The position numbers and the translations under genes were made by a program. Of a stretch of 64,000 nt of DNA, positions 44,401 through 52,581 are shown one piece after another (positions within the stretch are counted from its first letter, which is position 1; every line of letters begins with the position of its first letter). A model generated the notes under the pieces. The model searched no databases. It had not been told where the DNA came from and saw nothing but the letters and a program-made list of their open reading frames with translations. Source of the stretch: Pseudoxanthomonas sp. (GTDB lineage: Bacteria; Pseudomonadota; Gammaproteobacteria; Xanthomonadales; Xanthomonadaceae); NCBI RefSeq assembly GCF_035999195.1, contig NZ_DASYGY010000009.1, positions 1,364,001 through 1,428,000 on the forward strand, written 5' to 3'.

Positions 44401-45544
44401 AACCCAGCAGGTTGGGCCGGCCGAACTCGTTGTTGAACGCGGCACCGCCGAGCGGGCCGTCGAGCATGATCTCCAGCGCCGGCGCCATGCGCGGGTTCAG
44501 CGCACGCGGCCGGCTCTTATCAGGATCCTCCCACGGCTGCGGCAGCGTCGGGATGCGCAGGTGCGAGACCGAGAAGCCGGTCAGGCCGGCCTTGGGCTTG
44601 CCGCCGCGGCCGGTCGCGCCTTCGTCGCGGATCTCGCCGCCGGCCCCGGTGCTGGCGCCGGGGAACGGCGCGATCGCGGTCGGGTGGTTGTGCGTTTCCA
44701 CCTTGATGCAGAACGCCGAATCCAGCGTCGCCTCGAGGCGGTACTGGCCGCTGCCGTCGGGACGGAAGCGCGCCGCCGGATAGCCTTCCACCACGGCCGC
44801 GTTGTCGCTGTACGCGCTGAGCGTGTGCTCCGGCGTCTGCGCATGGGTGTGCTTGATCATCCGGAACAGCGAGCGGTCCTGGTCCTTGCCGTCGATGGTC
44901 CAGCTGGCGTTGAAGATCTTGTGGCGGCAATGCTCCGAATTCGCCTGCGCGAACATCATCAGCTCGACGTCCGACGGATCACGGCCGAGCTCGGTGTAGC
45001 GCGTGCGCAGGTAGTCGATTTCGTCGTCGGCCAGCGCCAGGCCCAGCCGGCGGTTGGCCGCTTCCAGGTGCGCCAGCGGGATGCGCTCCAGTTCGCCGCG
45101 CGGCGGCGCGGTGAACAGCGCCGAGGCCTGCTCGCGCGTGGCCAGCAGGGATTGCGTCATCGGGTCGTGCAGCGCCTTGGCCAGTGCTGGCTGCGTGTCG
45201 TCCCAGCCTTCCAGGTCGACGCGCAGGCCGCGCTCGACGCGCTTCACCGGCTGGCCGGCGCCGCGCAGCAGCTCGGTGGCCTTGCTCGCCCACGGCGACA
45301 GCGTGCCCAGCCGCGGGGTGACGAAGCGCGAGACCGCGCCGTCGGCCAGCGGTTCCTCCCGGTCGCCGGCCTGCAGGATGCGGCGCAGCGTGGCCAGGTC
45401 CGGCGTGGCGCCGGCCTCGGGTTCGACGAAGTAGACATGCCAGGCGCCGCGGATGCGGACGGCCGGAGCAATCGACTGGAGCCTGGATTCGAGCCGCGCG
45501 CGGCGGAAGTGCGACAAGGCCGGTTGGCCTTCGAGGACGATCAT
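41405..45544 (-). CDS. purL: phosphoribosylformylglycinamidine synthase
   Basis: A 1379-residue large-type PurL of purine synthesis, with N-terminal PurS-like, two AIRS-like and C-terminal glutaminase domains. Visible motifs: GAGGEIRDEGATG, CNESQERYVLGV, GVCNGCQMMSQL with the glutaminase Cys, and the C-terminal MPHPERTPR. It is about 80 residues longer than E. coli PurL. The excess is explained by two in-frame repeat insertions, residues about 582-642 and 833-867, that read as low-complexity sequence. A -10-like TACAAT lies 41 bases upstream of the start. Confidence 0.95.
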   Translation of the reverse strand: MIVLEGQPALSHFRRARLESRLQSIAPAVRIRGAWHVYFVEPEAGATPDLATLRRILQAGDREEPLADGAVSRFVTPRLGTLSPWASKATELLRGAGQPVKRVERGLRVDLEGWDDTQPALAKALHDPMTQSLLATREQASALFTAPPRGELERIPLAHLEAANRRLGLALADDEIDYLRTRYTELGRDPSDVELMMFAQANSEHCRHKIFNASWTIDGKDQDRSLFRMIKHTHAQTPEHTLSAYSDNAAVVEGYPAARFRPDGSGQYRLEATLDSAFCIKVETHNHPTAIAPFPGASTGAGGEIRDEGATGRGGKPKAGLTGFSVSHLRIPTLPQPWEDPDKSRPRALNPRMAPALEIMLDGPLGGAAFNNEFGRPNLLGYFRSFELQEGEGLTRAYDKPIMLAGGLGAIDRIQVQKKTLSPGDAVIVLGGPAMLIGLGGGAASSVASGESAEDLDFASVQRDNPEMERRCQEVIDRCVAMGDDNPILWFHDVGAGGLSNAIPELLHDSGVGGVIDLDKVPSDDPSLSPMQLWCNESQERYVLGVPQARLAEFAAICERERCPFAAVGVATKEERLVVGYGALNDPSLLPSGEGARRADEGATKSGEQRIADVAASAIPSGSSTPPNPLPNPSPAGRGAYPIDLPMDVLFGKAPKMHRDTAHPPAPRWPALQTEGLDLHEAGLRVLAHPTVASKQFLITIGDRSVGGLTARDQLVGPWQMPVADCAITLTGYEGYVGEAMAIGERTPLALLDAAAAARMAVGEAITNLCAAPVESLHRVKLSANWMAAAGHPGEDALLFDAVKAVGMELCPELDISIPVGKDSLSMQAQWAVMGDSELVIGEQQEPAVASASASSNHESRITNHRSVSPVSLIISAFAPVTDVRQQLTPLLSREDDSELWLIGLGAGKKRLGGSVLAQVYPQSGGDGAWPAFAGDGRDERVPDLDDPQRLRDFFHLIADAREAGLLLAYHDRSDGGAFAALCEMAFASHRGLDINLDGWGDDAFRTLFAEELGAVVQVADEDRAAFADLVERHALTECAQRIARPTTAATIRVRQDGASLAEWRWEELFDAWWSVTHAMQTLRDNPEAADQERDTARQFGRTGLKPKLSFDAADDVAAPFIATGKRPKVAILREQGVNGQIEMASAFARAGFDAFDVHMSDLIHGRVALDGFNGLAACGGFSYGDVLGAGRGWATSILERSALRDAFAAFFARTDTFSLGVCNGCQMMSQLKDIIPGAQHWPQFLRNQSEQFEARVALLEVQESPSVFFRGMAGSRIPVAVAHGEGRAAFASAVDQATARTSLRYVDGDGAVATTYPLNPNGSPDGIAGLTSDDGRATILMPHPERTPRSVNHSWHPAGWPDDSPWLRMFRNARVWVG
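42950..43050. repeat. mirrored heptamer element inside purL
   Basis: Four tandem copies of GTGATTC (42950-42977), a 39-base middle, and a degenerate right arm of TCACCAA/TCACCCA units (43017-43050) form the same element seen between genes elsewhere. Here it is in frame within purL and is translated as peptides such as SNHESRITNHRS. Read on the purL strand, it has the same orientation as the intergenic copies relative to transcription. Confidence 0.85.
43627..43781. repeat. hairpin repeat insertion inside purL
   Basis: Two perfect hairpins, CCCCTCTCCC-TGC-GGGAGAGGGG (43627-43649) and CCTTCTCCC-GAT-GGGAGAAGG (43761-43781), bound a stretch translated as Ser/Pro/Gly/Ala-rich peptide. The 26 bases at 43740-43765 match 54565-54590 in valS at 24 positions in inverse orientation, so the two genes carry the same repeat family. 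Confidence 0.8.
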
Positions 45545-45584
45545 GTCCGGAACCGTGGGGGCGTGCCGTCAGACGGGGCCCGCT

Positions 45585-45590
45585 ATTGTA
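45585..45590 (-). promoter_or_regulatory. -10 candidate of purL
   Basis: TACAAT on the minus strand, 41 bases before the purL ATG. A -35 would fall inside the adjacent hairpin and is not evident. Confidence 0.35.
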
Positions 45591-45591
45591 G

Positions 45592-45616
45592 CGAAGCCGG
45601 CGCAGGGCCGGCTTCG
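45592..45616 (-). terminator. hairpin between dsbC and purL
   Basis: A 10-bp stem CGAAGCCGGC (45592-45601 with 45607-45616) and a 5-base loop lie six bases past the dsbC stop on the minus strand. There is no T-run; a terminator function is plausible, and it abuts the purL -10 box. Confidence 0.5.
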
Positions 45617-45621
45617 TCGGG

Positions 45622-46467
45622 TCAGGGAGCGGCGCCGGCGGGAGCGGCGGGGGCCCGCCTGGCGGCCAGTTCGTCCAGTTTGGCCCGCAGGGCGGCCGGC
45701 GGCAGGTAGCCGCCCAGCTGGACGCCTTCGGCCGAGAAGATGGCCGGCGTGCCGCTGACGCCGATGCGCTGGCCGACGTCGAACTCCATGGTCACCGGGT
45801 TCTTGCAGTCGCGCGACGGGATCGACTTGCCGGCCTTGGCGTCGGTCAGCGCGCGCTTGCGGTCCGGCGCGCACCAGACCGAGATCATGTCCTTGTGGTC
45901 CTGGCTGCCCAGGCCCATGCGCGGGAACGCGAGGTATTCCACCGCGATGCCCTGGCGGTTGATCTCGGCGATTTCCTCGTGCAGCTTGCGGCAGTAGCCG
46001 CACTCGATGTCGGTGAACACGGTGACCGTGTACTTGGCGTTCGGCGGCGCGAAGACGATCTTCTCGCTGTGCGGGATGGTGGCGATCAGCTGCGTGCGGT
46101 GCCGCGCCAACGCGGCGCTGTTCTGCATGACGTCTTCCTGCTGCTGCAGGTCGAGCACCGAACCCTGCATCAGGTAGCGGCCGTCATCGCTGATGTACAG
46201 CAGTTGCCCGCCGGCGATCACCTCGCGGAACCCCGGCAGCGGCGCCGCCCCCACGTAGTCGACCTTGACCCGCGGATTGAGCTGCGCCACGGCGGACCGG
46301 GCGCGCTCGTCCGGCGTCGCGCCCTGGCCCGGCCTGATCCCGGAAGCGGGAGCCGGTGCGGCGGCGGCCGCCTCCTGCTTGGCCGGCGGTTGGGGAGCCT
46401 GGGCACAGGCGGACAGGCTGAGGGCACCCAGCAGGGCGGCGGTGATCAGGCGGGGCATCAAGGGCAT
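45622..46467 (-). CDS. dsbC: thiol:disulfide interchange protein DsbC
   Basis: A 281-residue periplasmic disulfide isomerase. The N-terminal signal has a possible lipobox (LSLSAC, Cys about residue 21). An Ala/Pro-rich linker, the dimerisation domain (PGFREVIAGGQLLYISDDGRYL is very DsbC-like) and a thioredoxin fold with active site ECGYC follow; the cis-Pro is in SGTPAIF. It lies downstream of xerD, an order common in gammaproteobacteria. The start at 46467 could also be the ATG at 46458. Confidence 0.92.
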   Translation of the reverse strand: MPLMPRLITAALLGALSLSACAQAPQPPAKQEAAAAAPAPASGIRPGQGATPDERARSAVAQLNPRVKVDYVGAAPLPGFREVIAGGQLLYISDDGRYLMQGSVLDLQQQEDVMQNSAALARHRTQLIATIPHSEKIVFAPPNAKYTVTVFTDIECGYCRKLHEEIAEINRQGIAVEYLAFPRMGLGSQDHKDMISVWCAPDRKRALTDAKAGKSIPSRDCKNPVTMEFDVGQRIGVSGTPAIFSAEGVQLGGYLPPAALRAKLDELAARRAPAAPAGAAP

Positions 46468-46564
46468 CCGGATAGGCCGCAGGGCGGCAGGCTGGCAGGA
46501 ACAGGCGGGGATTCTGGCACAGGCCGGCGGGCAGGCGGCTTAACCGGTCCCCGCGCGCGCCGGC

Positions 46565-47518
46565 TCAGGCACGCGGATGGTGGCGACCATGCAGCTGTTT
46601 CAGGTGTTCGCGCGCCACCAGCGTGTAGATCTGCGTGGTCGACAGCGAGCTGTGGCCCAGCAGCAGCTGCAGCGCGCGCAGGTCGGCGCCACGGTTGAGC
46701 AGGTGGGTGGCGAAGCTGTGGCGCAGCCCGTGCGGGCTGATGCGGACCGGATCGATGCCGGCTGCCGCGGCGTAACGCTTCACCAGACCCCAGAACTGCT
46801 GCCGGCTCGGGGGTTCGGCGGTGCTGCCCAGGAACAGGAACGGCACGCTGCGCTTGCCGGCGAGCGCCGGCCGCGACTGCGCCAGGTAGGCCTCCAGCCA
46901 GTGCTGCGACTCCTCGCCCAGCGGCACCAGCCGGTCCTTGCTGCCCTTGCCGGTCACGCGCAGCACGCCCTGCCGCAGGTTCACCGCAGTAGCGGGCAGC
47001 GTAACCAGCTCGCTGACGCGCAGGCCGGCCGCGTACATCAGCTCCAGCATCGCGCGGTCGCGCAGGCCCAGCGGCGTACCGATGTCCGGTGCCGCCAGCA
47101 ACGCATCGATCTCGGTTTCCGCCAGCGCCTTGGGCAGCGAGCGCGGCAGGTGCGGTGGGTCGAGCAGCGCGGTGGGATCGTCGCTGCGCAGGCCACGGCG
47201 CAGGCGATGGGCGAAGAAGGCACGCAGCGCGGACAGCAGGCGCGCAGTGCTGCGCGGCGAATAGCCCTCGCGCGTGCGCCAGGCCAGGTAGTCGAACAGG
47301 GCCGCGCGGTCGGCGCCGGCCAGGCCGCCGTCGCGACCGTTGCGCCAGCGCGCGAAGCCTTCGAGATCGCGCCGGTAGCTGTCCAGCGACGGCCGGGCGA
47401 GGCCGCTTTCTGCCCAGATCGCCTCCAGGAAGGCGGCGATGTCGGCGGCATCGGCGTCCGGAACAGGCGGCATGGCATTCGCCTGCTGGCGGCGATCGGC
47501 GGGCGTGCGGGCAGTCAT
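46565..47518 (-). CDS. xerD: site-specific tyrosine recombinase XerD
   Basis: A 317-residue recombinase that, with XerC, resolves chromosome dimers at dif. All catalytic residues are present: R167 (GLRVSE), K191 or K194 (TGKGSKDR), H263 and R266 (HGLRHSFATH), H289 (LLGHSSLSTTQ) and Y298. The N-terminus may begin at Met16 (47473), closer to the usual 300 residues. A core-genome gene, not a mobile integrase. Confidence 0.92.
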   Translation of the reverse strand: MTARTPADRRQQANAMPPVPDADAADIAAFLEAIWAESGLARPSLDSYRRDLEGFARWRNGRDGGLAGADRAALFDYLAWRTREGYSPRSTARLLSALRAFFAHRLRRGLRSDDPTALLDPPHLPRSLPKALAETEIDALLAAPDIGTPLGLRDRAMLELMYAAGLRVSELVTLPATAVNLRQGVLRVTGKGSKDRLVPLGEESQHWLEAYLAQSRPALAGKRSVPFLFLGSTAEPPSRQQFWGLVKRYAAAAGIDPVRISPHGLRHSFATHLLNRGADLRALQLLLGHSSLSTTQIYTLVAREHLKQLHGRHHPRA

Positions 47519-47570
47519 GCCTTCAGCTTAGGCGATGCACCCGCTGCTTGGGTGCACCGGCTTCTTGTGC

Positions 47571-47630
47571 GAGCGACGTCAGTCGCGAAAGGATGTCCCG
47601 TCGGATCGGCCATCGCGACTGACGTCGCTC
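47571..47630. repeat. long perfect inverted repeat between xerD and the RDD gene
   Basis: GAGCGACGTCAGTCGCGA at 47571-47588 is perfectly mirrored at 47613-47630 with a 24-base loop. A smaller hairpin TGCACCC-GCTGCTT-GGGTGCA precedes it at 47536-47556. The composition is typical of interspersed REP-like hairpins of this bacterial group. It lies between divergent genes, so it is not a terminator. Confidence 0.8.
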
Positions 47631-47678
47631 CCACACCACCCAGGGAGCTTGTCCAGGGTTAGCCGGTATCCTGTCGCG

Positions 47679-48149
47679 ATGACGGATCCCGCTCCCACGC
47701 CCGAAAGACCCCGCGCACTGATCGGCTGGCGGCTGCTCGCCCTGCTCTACGATGTCTGGCCGGTGCTGGCGATGTGGCTGGCGGTCGCGATTCCGTTCGT
47801 GCTCGTCGACGTGGTGATCAGCGGCAACGTACGCCACAACATAGAACCCTACAGCCTGATGTGGTGGCTGCTCTGGGGCTGCTGCTGGGGCGTTGCCGGG
47901 TTGTACGCCACTTTCAGCTGGCTGCGCGGCGGGCAGACGCTGGGCATGCGGCCGTGGCGGCTGAAGGTGGTCGCGCCGGATGGCGGTGAGCCCACGCTGG
48001 CCGCGCTGTGGCGCCGCTACGCCCTGGCGACCCTGTCGACCCTCGCGGCGGGGTCGGGGTTCTGGTGGGCGTGGCTGGACCGCGAGCGACTGACCTTCCA
48101 TGACCGATTCAGCGGCACGCGCCTGGTGCGGCTGCCGAAGCGCGCCTGA
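47679..48149 (+). CDS. RDD-family membrane protein
   Basis: A 156-residue protein with about three TM helices. RALIGWRLLALLYDVWPVLA carries the first conserved Arg/Asp of the RDD domain, and GQTLGMRPWRLKVV is the second family motif. The function of RDD proteins is mostly unknown; some take part in ion or osmotic transport. The start at 47679 is chosen because upstream frame runs through the inverted repeat. It converges on lptG with a 6-base gap. Confidence 0.85.
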   Translation: MTDPAPTPERPRALIGWRLLALLYDVWPVLAMWLAVAIPFVLVDVVISGNVRHNIEPYSLMWWLLWGCCWGVAGLYATFSWLRGGQTLGMRPWRLKVVAPDGGEPTLAALWRRYALATLSTLAAGSGFWWAWLDRERLTFHDRFSGTRLVRLPKRA

Positions 48150-48155
48150 GGCGGA

Positions 48156-49259
48156 TCAGCGGCTCCGTCGCCGGAACATCAGCCAGGAAATGCCCAGCAG
48201 GGCGAACGGCGGGATGGCGTAGGCGAGCCGGTAGTCGAGGCGGAACGCGCCGGCCAGCCGCACGAACATGGTCTGCAGCACGTAGAAGCCGACAGCGAAC
48301 ACGATGCCCAGGAACAGGCGCTTGCCCATGCCGCCACTGCGCAGGCTGCCGAAGGCGAACGGGATGGCGGCCAGGCACAGCGCCAGCACGTTGAGCGGAT
48401 AGAACCAGCGCGCCCAGTACTGGTCCTCGTAATCGCGCGCATCCAGGCCGTTGCGCTTGCGGTAGTCGATGTTCTGGCTCAGCTCGCTGCTGGGCATGTT
48501 GCGCGCGCGCACCAGGCTGGACGACAGCACGGCCGCGTCCAGTTCCGACTCCCAGCGCTCGCCCAGCACCGTGGTCTGCACGGCCGAGCGTTCCTTGAAG
48601 GTGGTGCGGCGCACGTTCTTCAGCAACCAGTAGCCGTCCAGGTGCTCGGCGACGGCGGCGTGCGCGATGGAGGCGAGGCGTCCGTCGTCCGCCAGTTCGT
48701 ACATGCGCACGTCGCGCAGCTGCAGCGACACCTTGCCGCCGCCCTGGTCCTTCTCTTCGCCACTCTGCGCGTAAAGGAAGGTGTTGCCCTCGCGCGCCCA
48801 CAGGCCGGAGTAACGGTCCATCGCGACATTGCCGGTGCGCGCCGCCATCTTCAGCACGTCGGCCTGGCGCTGCCCCCAGGGACCCAGCGTTTCGCCACTG
48901 AAGATCATCAGCACGGTCAGCAGGCCCAGCGCGGCGGCGACCGACACGCTCAGGCGCAGGCGGGACAGGCCGAGCGCACGCAGGGCGGTCAGTTCCGAGC
49001 TCGCCGCCAGCTGCCCCAGCCCCAACAGCGAGCCGATCACGGCTGCGGTGGGGAACATGGTGTAGGCGCGGCGCGGCACGGTGTAGAGCACCCACGCGAT
49101 GGCATGGCCGAACGTGTAGTTGCCGGTGCCCAGGTCACCGATCTCGCCGGACAGCGCCATCACCACGTCCAGGCCCACCAGCACGGCCCAGGTCAGCAGC
49201 ACCGTGACCAGGACCACCTGGCCCACGTAGGTGTCGTGCAGGCGCGGCAGCAGCCTCAT
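48156..49259 (-). CDS. lptG: LPS export permease LptG
   Basis: A 367-residue inner-membrane subunit of the LptB2FG transporter that extracts lipopolysaccharide from the membrane. It has three N-terminal and three C-terminal helices around a periplasmic beta-jellyroll. SSELTALRALGLS is the coupling-helix segment. It overlaps lptF by four bases (ATGA). Confidence 0.93.
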   Translation of the reverse strand: MRLLPRLHDTYVGQVVLVTVLLTWAVLVGLDVVMALSGEIGDLGTGNYTFGHAIAWVLYTVPRRAYTMFPTAAVIGSLLGLGQLAASSELTALRALGLSRLRLSVSVAAALGLLTVLMIFSGETLGPWGQRQADVLKMAARTGNVAMDRYSGLWAREGNTFLYAQSGEEKDQGGGKVSLQLRDVRMYELADDGRLASIAHAAVAEHLDGYWLLKNVRRTTFKERSAVQTTVLGERWESELDAAVLSSSLVRARNMPSSELSQNIDYRKRNGLDARDYEDQYWARWFYPLNVLALCLAAIPFAFGSLRSGGMGKRLFLGIVFAVGFYVLQTMFVRLAGAFRLDYRLAYAIPPFALLGISWLMFRRRSR

Positions 49260-50335
49260 GCGCGCCTCCGCGGCCGCGACAGCCGGCCATCACGCAGGTA
49301 GAACCAGAGCGCTCCCGCCAGCAGCGGCAGGGTCAGCCACCACAGGCCGACCGGGCCGGGCAGCTTGCCGTCGGCCAGCAGCTGGGTGCCGTTGAACATC
49401 AGGCTGATGCCGACCAGGTACGCCAGGAACCCCAGCATCACCCGCCCGTAGCGGGTCTGCCGGGGCGAGCTGCGCGACAGCGGCAGGGTCAGCAGGGCGA
49501 AGGCGAGCGCCAGCAGCGGCGGGGTCAGTCGTGCATGGACCTGCGCATTGGCGTCCGGACGCGGGTCCGACAGCAGTTGCGGAGTCGGCAGCAGTTCGGG
49601 ATCGTCCTTGTCCAGCGTGTCGGCGCGGTCCGGCAGTGCCACCTCGTTGGATTTGTAGCGGATCAGGCGGTAATCCAGGCCCGCGCCATCCGGCCCCTCG
49701 ACCCGGAAGCCATCATCCAAACGCAGGTAGCGGTTGCGCTCGCCCTCGAAGAACATCTGGCCCGACTTCGCCGTCACCACGTCGATGCGGCCGTCATCCG
49801 CGCGGTGCATGAACACCTTGCTCAGGCCGGTGCCGTCGGGCGACAGCGCGCTGACGTAGACCACCGCGCCGCTGGACAGCACGGTGAACTTGCCGGCATC
49901 CAGCCCGGACACCACCAGGCTGCGGTTGGCGTGTTCCAGCATGTTCTGCGCGGTGCGCAGCGCCCACGGGCCCAGCCACAGCGAGCACAGGCCGACCACC
50001 ACCACCACCGGCACCACCAGCATCAGCAGCGGCCGCAGCAGGCGGCGCGGACCGATGCCGGCCGCCGTCAGCACCGCCATCTCCGAATCGCGGTACAGGC
50101 GCGAGAACGCCAGCAGCAGACCCAGCATCAGCGCCAGCGGGATGATGTAGGGCATGTAGTTGAGGAACTGCAGGCCCAGCTGGGACAGCAGCAGGCGCGC
50201 CGGCACCTTGCCGTCGGCCACGTCGCCCAGCAGGTCCGCCATCACGCCGCCCACGCTGACCATCAGCAGGATGATCAGGGTGGCCAGGAAGCTCTGGGTG
50301 AATTCGCGGAAGAGGTAGCGGTCCAGCTTCGGCAT
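49256..50335 (-). CDS. lptF: LPS export permease LptF
   Basis: A 359-residue partner of LptG with the same topology. MPKLDRYLFREFTQSF is the typical N-terminus, and DSEMAVLTAAGIGPRRLLRP is the coupling-helix region. It is divergent from pepA across 129 bases that hold TACAAT boxes on both strands (plus 50351-50356, minus 50439-50434), possible -10 sites for pepA and lptF. Confidence 0.93.
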   Translation of the reverse strand: MPKLDRYLFREFTQSFLATLIILLMVSVGGVMADLLGDVADGKVPARLLLSQLGLQFLNYMPYIIPLALMLGLLLAFSRLYRDSEMAVLTAAGIGPRRLLRPLLMLVVPVVVVVGLCSLWLGPWALRTAQNMLEHANRSLVVSGLDAGKFTVLSSGAVVYVSALSPDGTGLSKVFMHRADDGRIDVVTAKSGQMFFEGERNRYLRLDDGFRVEGPDGAGLDYRLIRYKSNEVALPDRADTLDKDDPELLPTPQLLSDPRPDANAQVHARLTPPLLALAFALLTLPLSRSSPRQTRYGRVMLGFLAYLVGISLMFNGTQLLADGKLPGPVGLWWLTLPLLAGALWFYLRDGRLSRPRRRA

Positions 50336-50464
50336 CAGGAGGGCTTGATCTACAATCTCGGGCTTGTGCGCCGCGCCTGCGGCGGCGGTCTGTGCGGTCC
50401 GGCATGGCGTCAGCCACCTTCGTCCGGCCCGCGATTGTACGTAACTGAACCGGGAATCTGATCA

Positions 50465-51943
50465 ATGACGCTGGAATTCACCCTGAACCACGAAGCCCCC
50501 GCCCAGGCCGGCGTCGACTGCGTCGTGGTAGGCGCCTGGGCCGACAAGAGCCTGACCACCGCCGGCCAGGCGATCGACGCGGCCAGCGGCGGCAAGCTCT
50601 CGGCGCTGCTGCAGCGGGGCGACATCGGCGGCAAGACGGGCAAGACCACCCTGCTCCACGACCTGCCGGGCGTGACCGCCCCGCGCGTGCTGGTCGTCGG
50701 CCTGGGCGAAACCGCCAAGTTCGGCGTGGCGCAGTATCTGAAAGCCGTGGGCGATGCCGCCCGCGCGCTCAAGCTGGGCCCGGTCCGCAGCGCGCTGTTC
50801 ACCCTGTCCGACGTGGCGGTGAAGGACCGCGACGCGGCGTGGAAGATCCGCCAGGCTGTGATCGCCGCCGACCACGCCTGCTACCGCTACACCGCCACGC
50901 TGGGCAAGAAGAAGAACGACGATCCCGGCCTGACCGCGTTCGCCGTCAGCGGCGACGACGCGCAGGCGCTGGCGCAGGGCATCGCCATCGCCGCCGGCGT
51001 GCAGACCACGCGCGAACTCGGCAACCTGCCGCCCAACATCTGCACCCCGGCCTACCTGGCCGAGCAAGCCGAGAAGTTCGCCGCGGAGAACGGCGCCGAG
51101 GCCGAGATCCTCGACGAAACGCAGATGGACGCCCTGGGCATGGGCTCGCTGCTCGCCGTCGCCCGCGGCTCGGCCAACCGCCCGCGCCTGATCGTGCTGA
51201 AGTGGAACGGGGGCGGCGACGCCAAACCGTACGTACTGGTCGGCAAGGGCATCACCTTCGATACCGGTGGCGTGAACCTGAAGACGCAGGGCGGCATCGA
51301 GGAAATGAAGTACGACATGCTGGGCGCGGGCAGCGTCCTCGGCACCTTCGTGGCCGCCGTCAAGATGAAGCTGCCGCTGAACCTGGTGGTGATCGTGCCG
51401 GCGGTGGAGAACGCCATCGACGGCAACGCCTATCGTCCGTCCGACGTCATCACCAGCATGTCCGGCAAGACCATCGAAGTCGGCAACACCGATGCCGAAG
51501 GCCGCCTGATCCTCTGCGACGCGCTGACCTACGCCGAGCGCTTCAAGCCGGCCGCGCTGGTCGACGTGGCCACGCTCACCGGCGCCTGCATCGTTGCGCT
51601 GGGCCGCTATGCCAGCGGCCTGATGAGCAAGCACGACGACCTCAGCAACGAACTGCTGGGCGCCGGCGAGACCGTGTTCGACCGCGCCTGGCGCCTGCCG
51701 CTGTGGGACGAGTACCAGACCCAGCTGGAGTCCAGCTTCGCCGACGTCTACAACATCGGCGGCCGCTGGGCCGGTGCGATCACCGCCGGCTGCTTCCTCG
51801 CCCGCTTCACCGAAGGCCAGCGCTGGGCGCACCTGGACATCGCCGGCGTGGCCAACGACGAAGGCAAGCGCGGCATGGCCACCGGCCGCCCGGTCGGCCT
51901 GCTGAGCCAGTGGCTGCTGGACCGCGCCGGTGGCGCGGCGTGA
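50465..51943 (+). CDS. pepA: leucyl aminopeptidase PepA
   Basis: A 492-residue M17 dinuclear-metal aminopeptidase, which in enterobacteria also binds DNA at Xer sites. The catalytic domain has VGKGITFDTGG, the signature NTDAEGRLILCDAL, and metal ligands within those segments. The N-terminal macro-like domain spans about 1-170. The stop codon lies inside the start of a heptamer repeat element that fills the gap to holC. Confidence 0.95.
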   Translation: MTLEFTLNHEAPAQAGVDCVVVGAWADKSLTTAGQAIDAASGGKLSALLQRGDIGGKTGKTTLLHDLPGVTAPRVLVVGLGETAKFGVAQYLKAVGDAARALKLGPVRSALFTLSDVAVKDRDAAWKIRQAVIAADHACYRYTATLGKKKNDDPGLTAFAVSGDDAQALAQGIAIAAGVQTTRELGNLPPNICTPAYLAEQAEKFAAENGAEAEILDETQMDALGMGSLLAVARGSANRPRLIVLKWNGGGDAKPYVLVGKGITFDTGGVNLKTQGGIEEMKYDMLGAGSVLGTFVAAVKMKLPLNLVVIVPAVENAIDGNAYRPSDVITSMSGKTIEVGNTDAEGRLILCDALTYAERFKPAALVDVATLTGACIVALGRYASGLMSKHDDLSNELLGAGETVFDRAWRLPLWDEYQTQLESSFADVYNIGGRWAGAITAGCFLARFTEGQRWAHLDIAGVANDEGKRGMATGRPVGLLSQWLLDRAGGAA

Positions 51944-52052
51944 TTCGTGATCGGGTGATGGGTGATTCGCAAGAACTCCGCCATCTCCAGAATCCCGGAC
52001 GCCAGGCGTTGCCCTCACCCATCACCCATCCCTAATCACCCATCACGGCTCT
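51940..52052. repeat. mirrored heptamer element between pepA and holC
   Basis: Left arm 51940-51969 (GTGATTC, GTGATCG, GTGATGG, GTGATTC units) overlaps the pepA stop. Right arm 52013-52052 (CACCCAT/CACCCAT/TAATCAC units) ends CATCACGGCTCTC directly before the holC ATG. The whole gap is the element, and there is no Shine-Dalgarno before holC. Confidence 0.85.
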
Positions 52053-52053
52053 C

Positions 52054-52473
52054 ATGCGCGCCGACTTCTACCTGATCGCCAAGCCGCGCTTCCTCGAGGA
52101 GCCGCTCAAGCTGGTCTGCGAACTGACCCGCAAGGCCTACGACAGCAACCAGTGGACGCTTATCCTGGCGCGCGATGCCGCGCAGGCGGAGGAACTGGAC
52201 GAACTGCTGTGGGAGTTCGATCCGGACGCCTACATCCCTCACCAGATCGCCGGTGACGAAGAGGACGAGCTGACGCCCGTGCTGATCGCCACACCGGAGG
52301 TCGACGTGCCGGCGCGTGCGCTGGTGATCAACCTGCGCGACGACGCCTTCACCGGCGCCTGCGAACGCGTGCTGGAAGTCGTGCCCGCCGACCCGTCCGC
52401 GCGCGAGCCGCTGCGGGAGCGCTGGAAGCAGTACAAGGCGCGCGGCTTTGAAGTGAACAAGCACGATATGTAA
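52054..52473 (+). CDS. holC: DNA polymerase III chi subunit
   Basis: A 139-residue accessory subunit of the clamp-loader complex that binds SSB. MRADFYLI, VCELTRKAYDSNQWTLILARDAAQAEELDELLWEFDPDAYIPH and the ending WKQYKARGFEV are typical. pepA-holC-valS is the common gammaproteobacterial order. Its likely partner, psi, is encoded at 56080-56535. Confidence 0.93.
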   Translation: MRADFYLIAKPRFLEEPLKLVCELTRKAYDSNQWTLILARDAAQAEELDELLWEFDPDAYIPHQIAGDEEDELTPVLIATPEVDVPARALVINLRDDAFTGACERVLEVVPADPSAREPLRERWKQYKARGFEVNKHDM

Positions 52474-52480
52474 GCGCCGG

Positions 52481-52578
52481 GATTGGTGATGGGTGATTGG
52501 TGATTCGCAACAACTAGCCCAAGATCAATCCGCTCTCGCTTCTACCGAATCACCCATCACGAATCCCGAATCCCGGCT
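52481..52578. repeat. mirrored heptamer element between holC and valS
   Basis: Left arm 52481-52508 (GATTGGT, GATGGGT, GATTGGT, GATTCG). Right arm 52546-52578 (CGAATCACCCATCAC, CGAATCC, CGAATCC) ends in CGGCTCCC before the valS ATG. The arms are complementary over about 15 bases. No Shine-Dalgarno precedes valS. Confidence 0.85.
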
Positions 52579-52581
52579 CCC

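Noticed and set aside
46565..47518. Integrase of a mobile element
   Set aside because: The protein has XerD length and motifs and is followed by dsbC, a conserved chromosomal arrangement; no att sites or phage genes are nearby.
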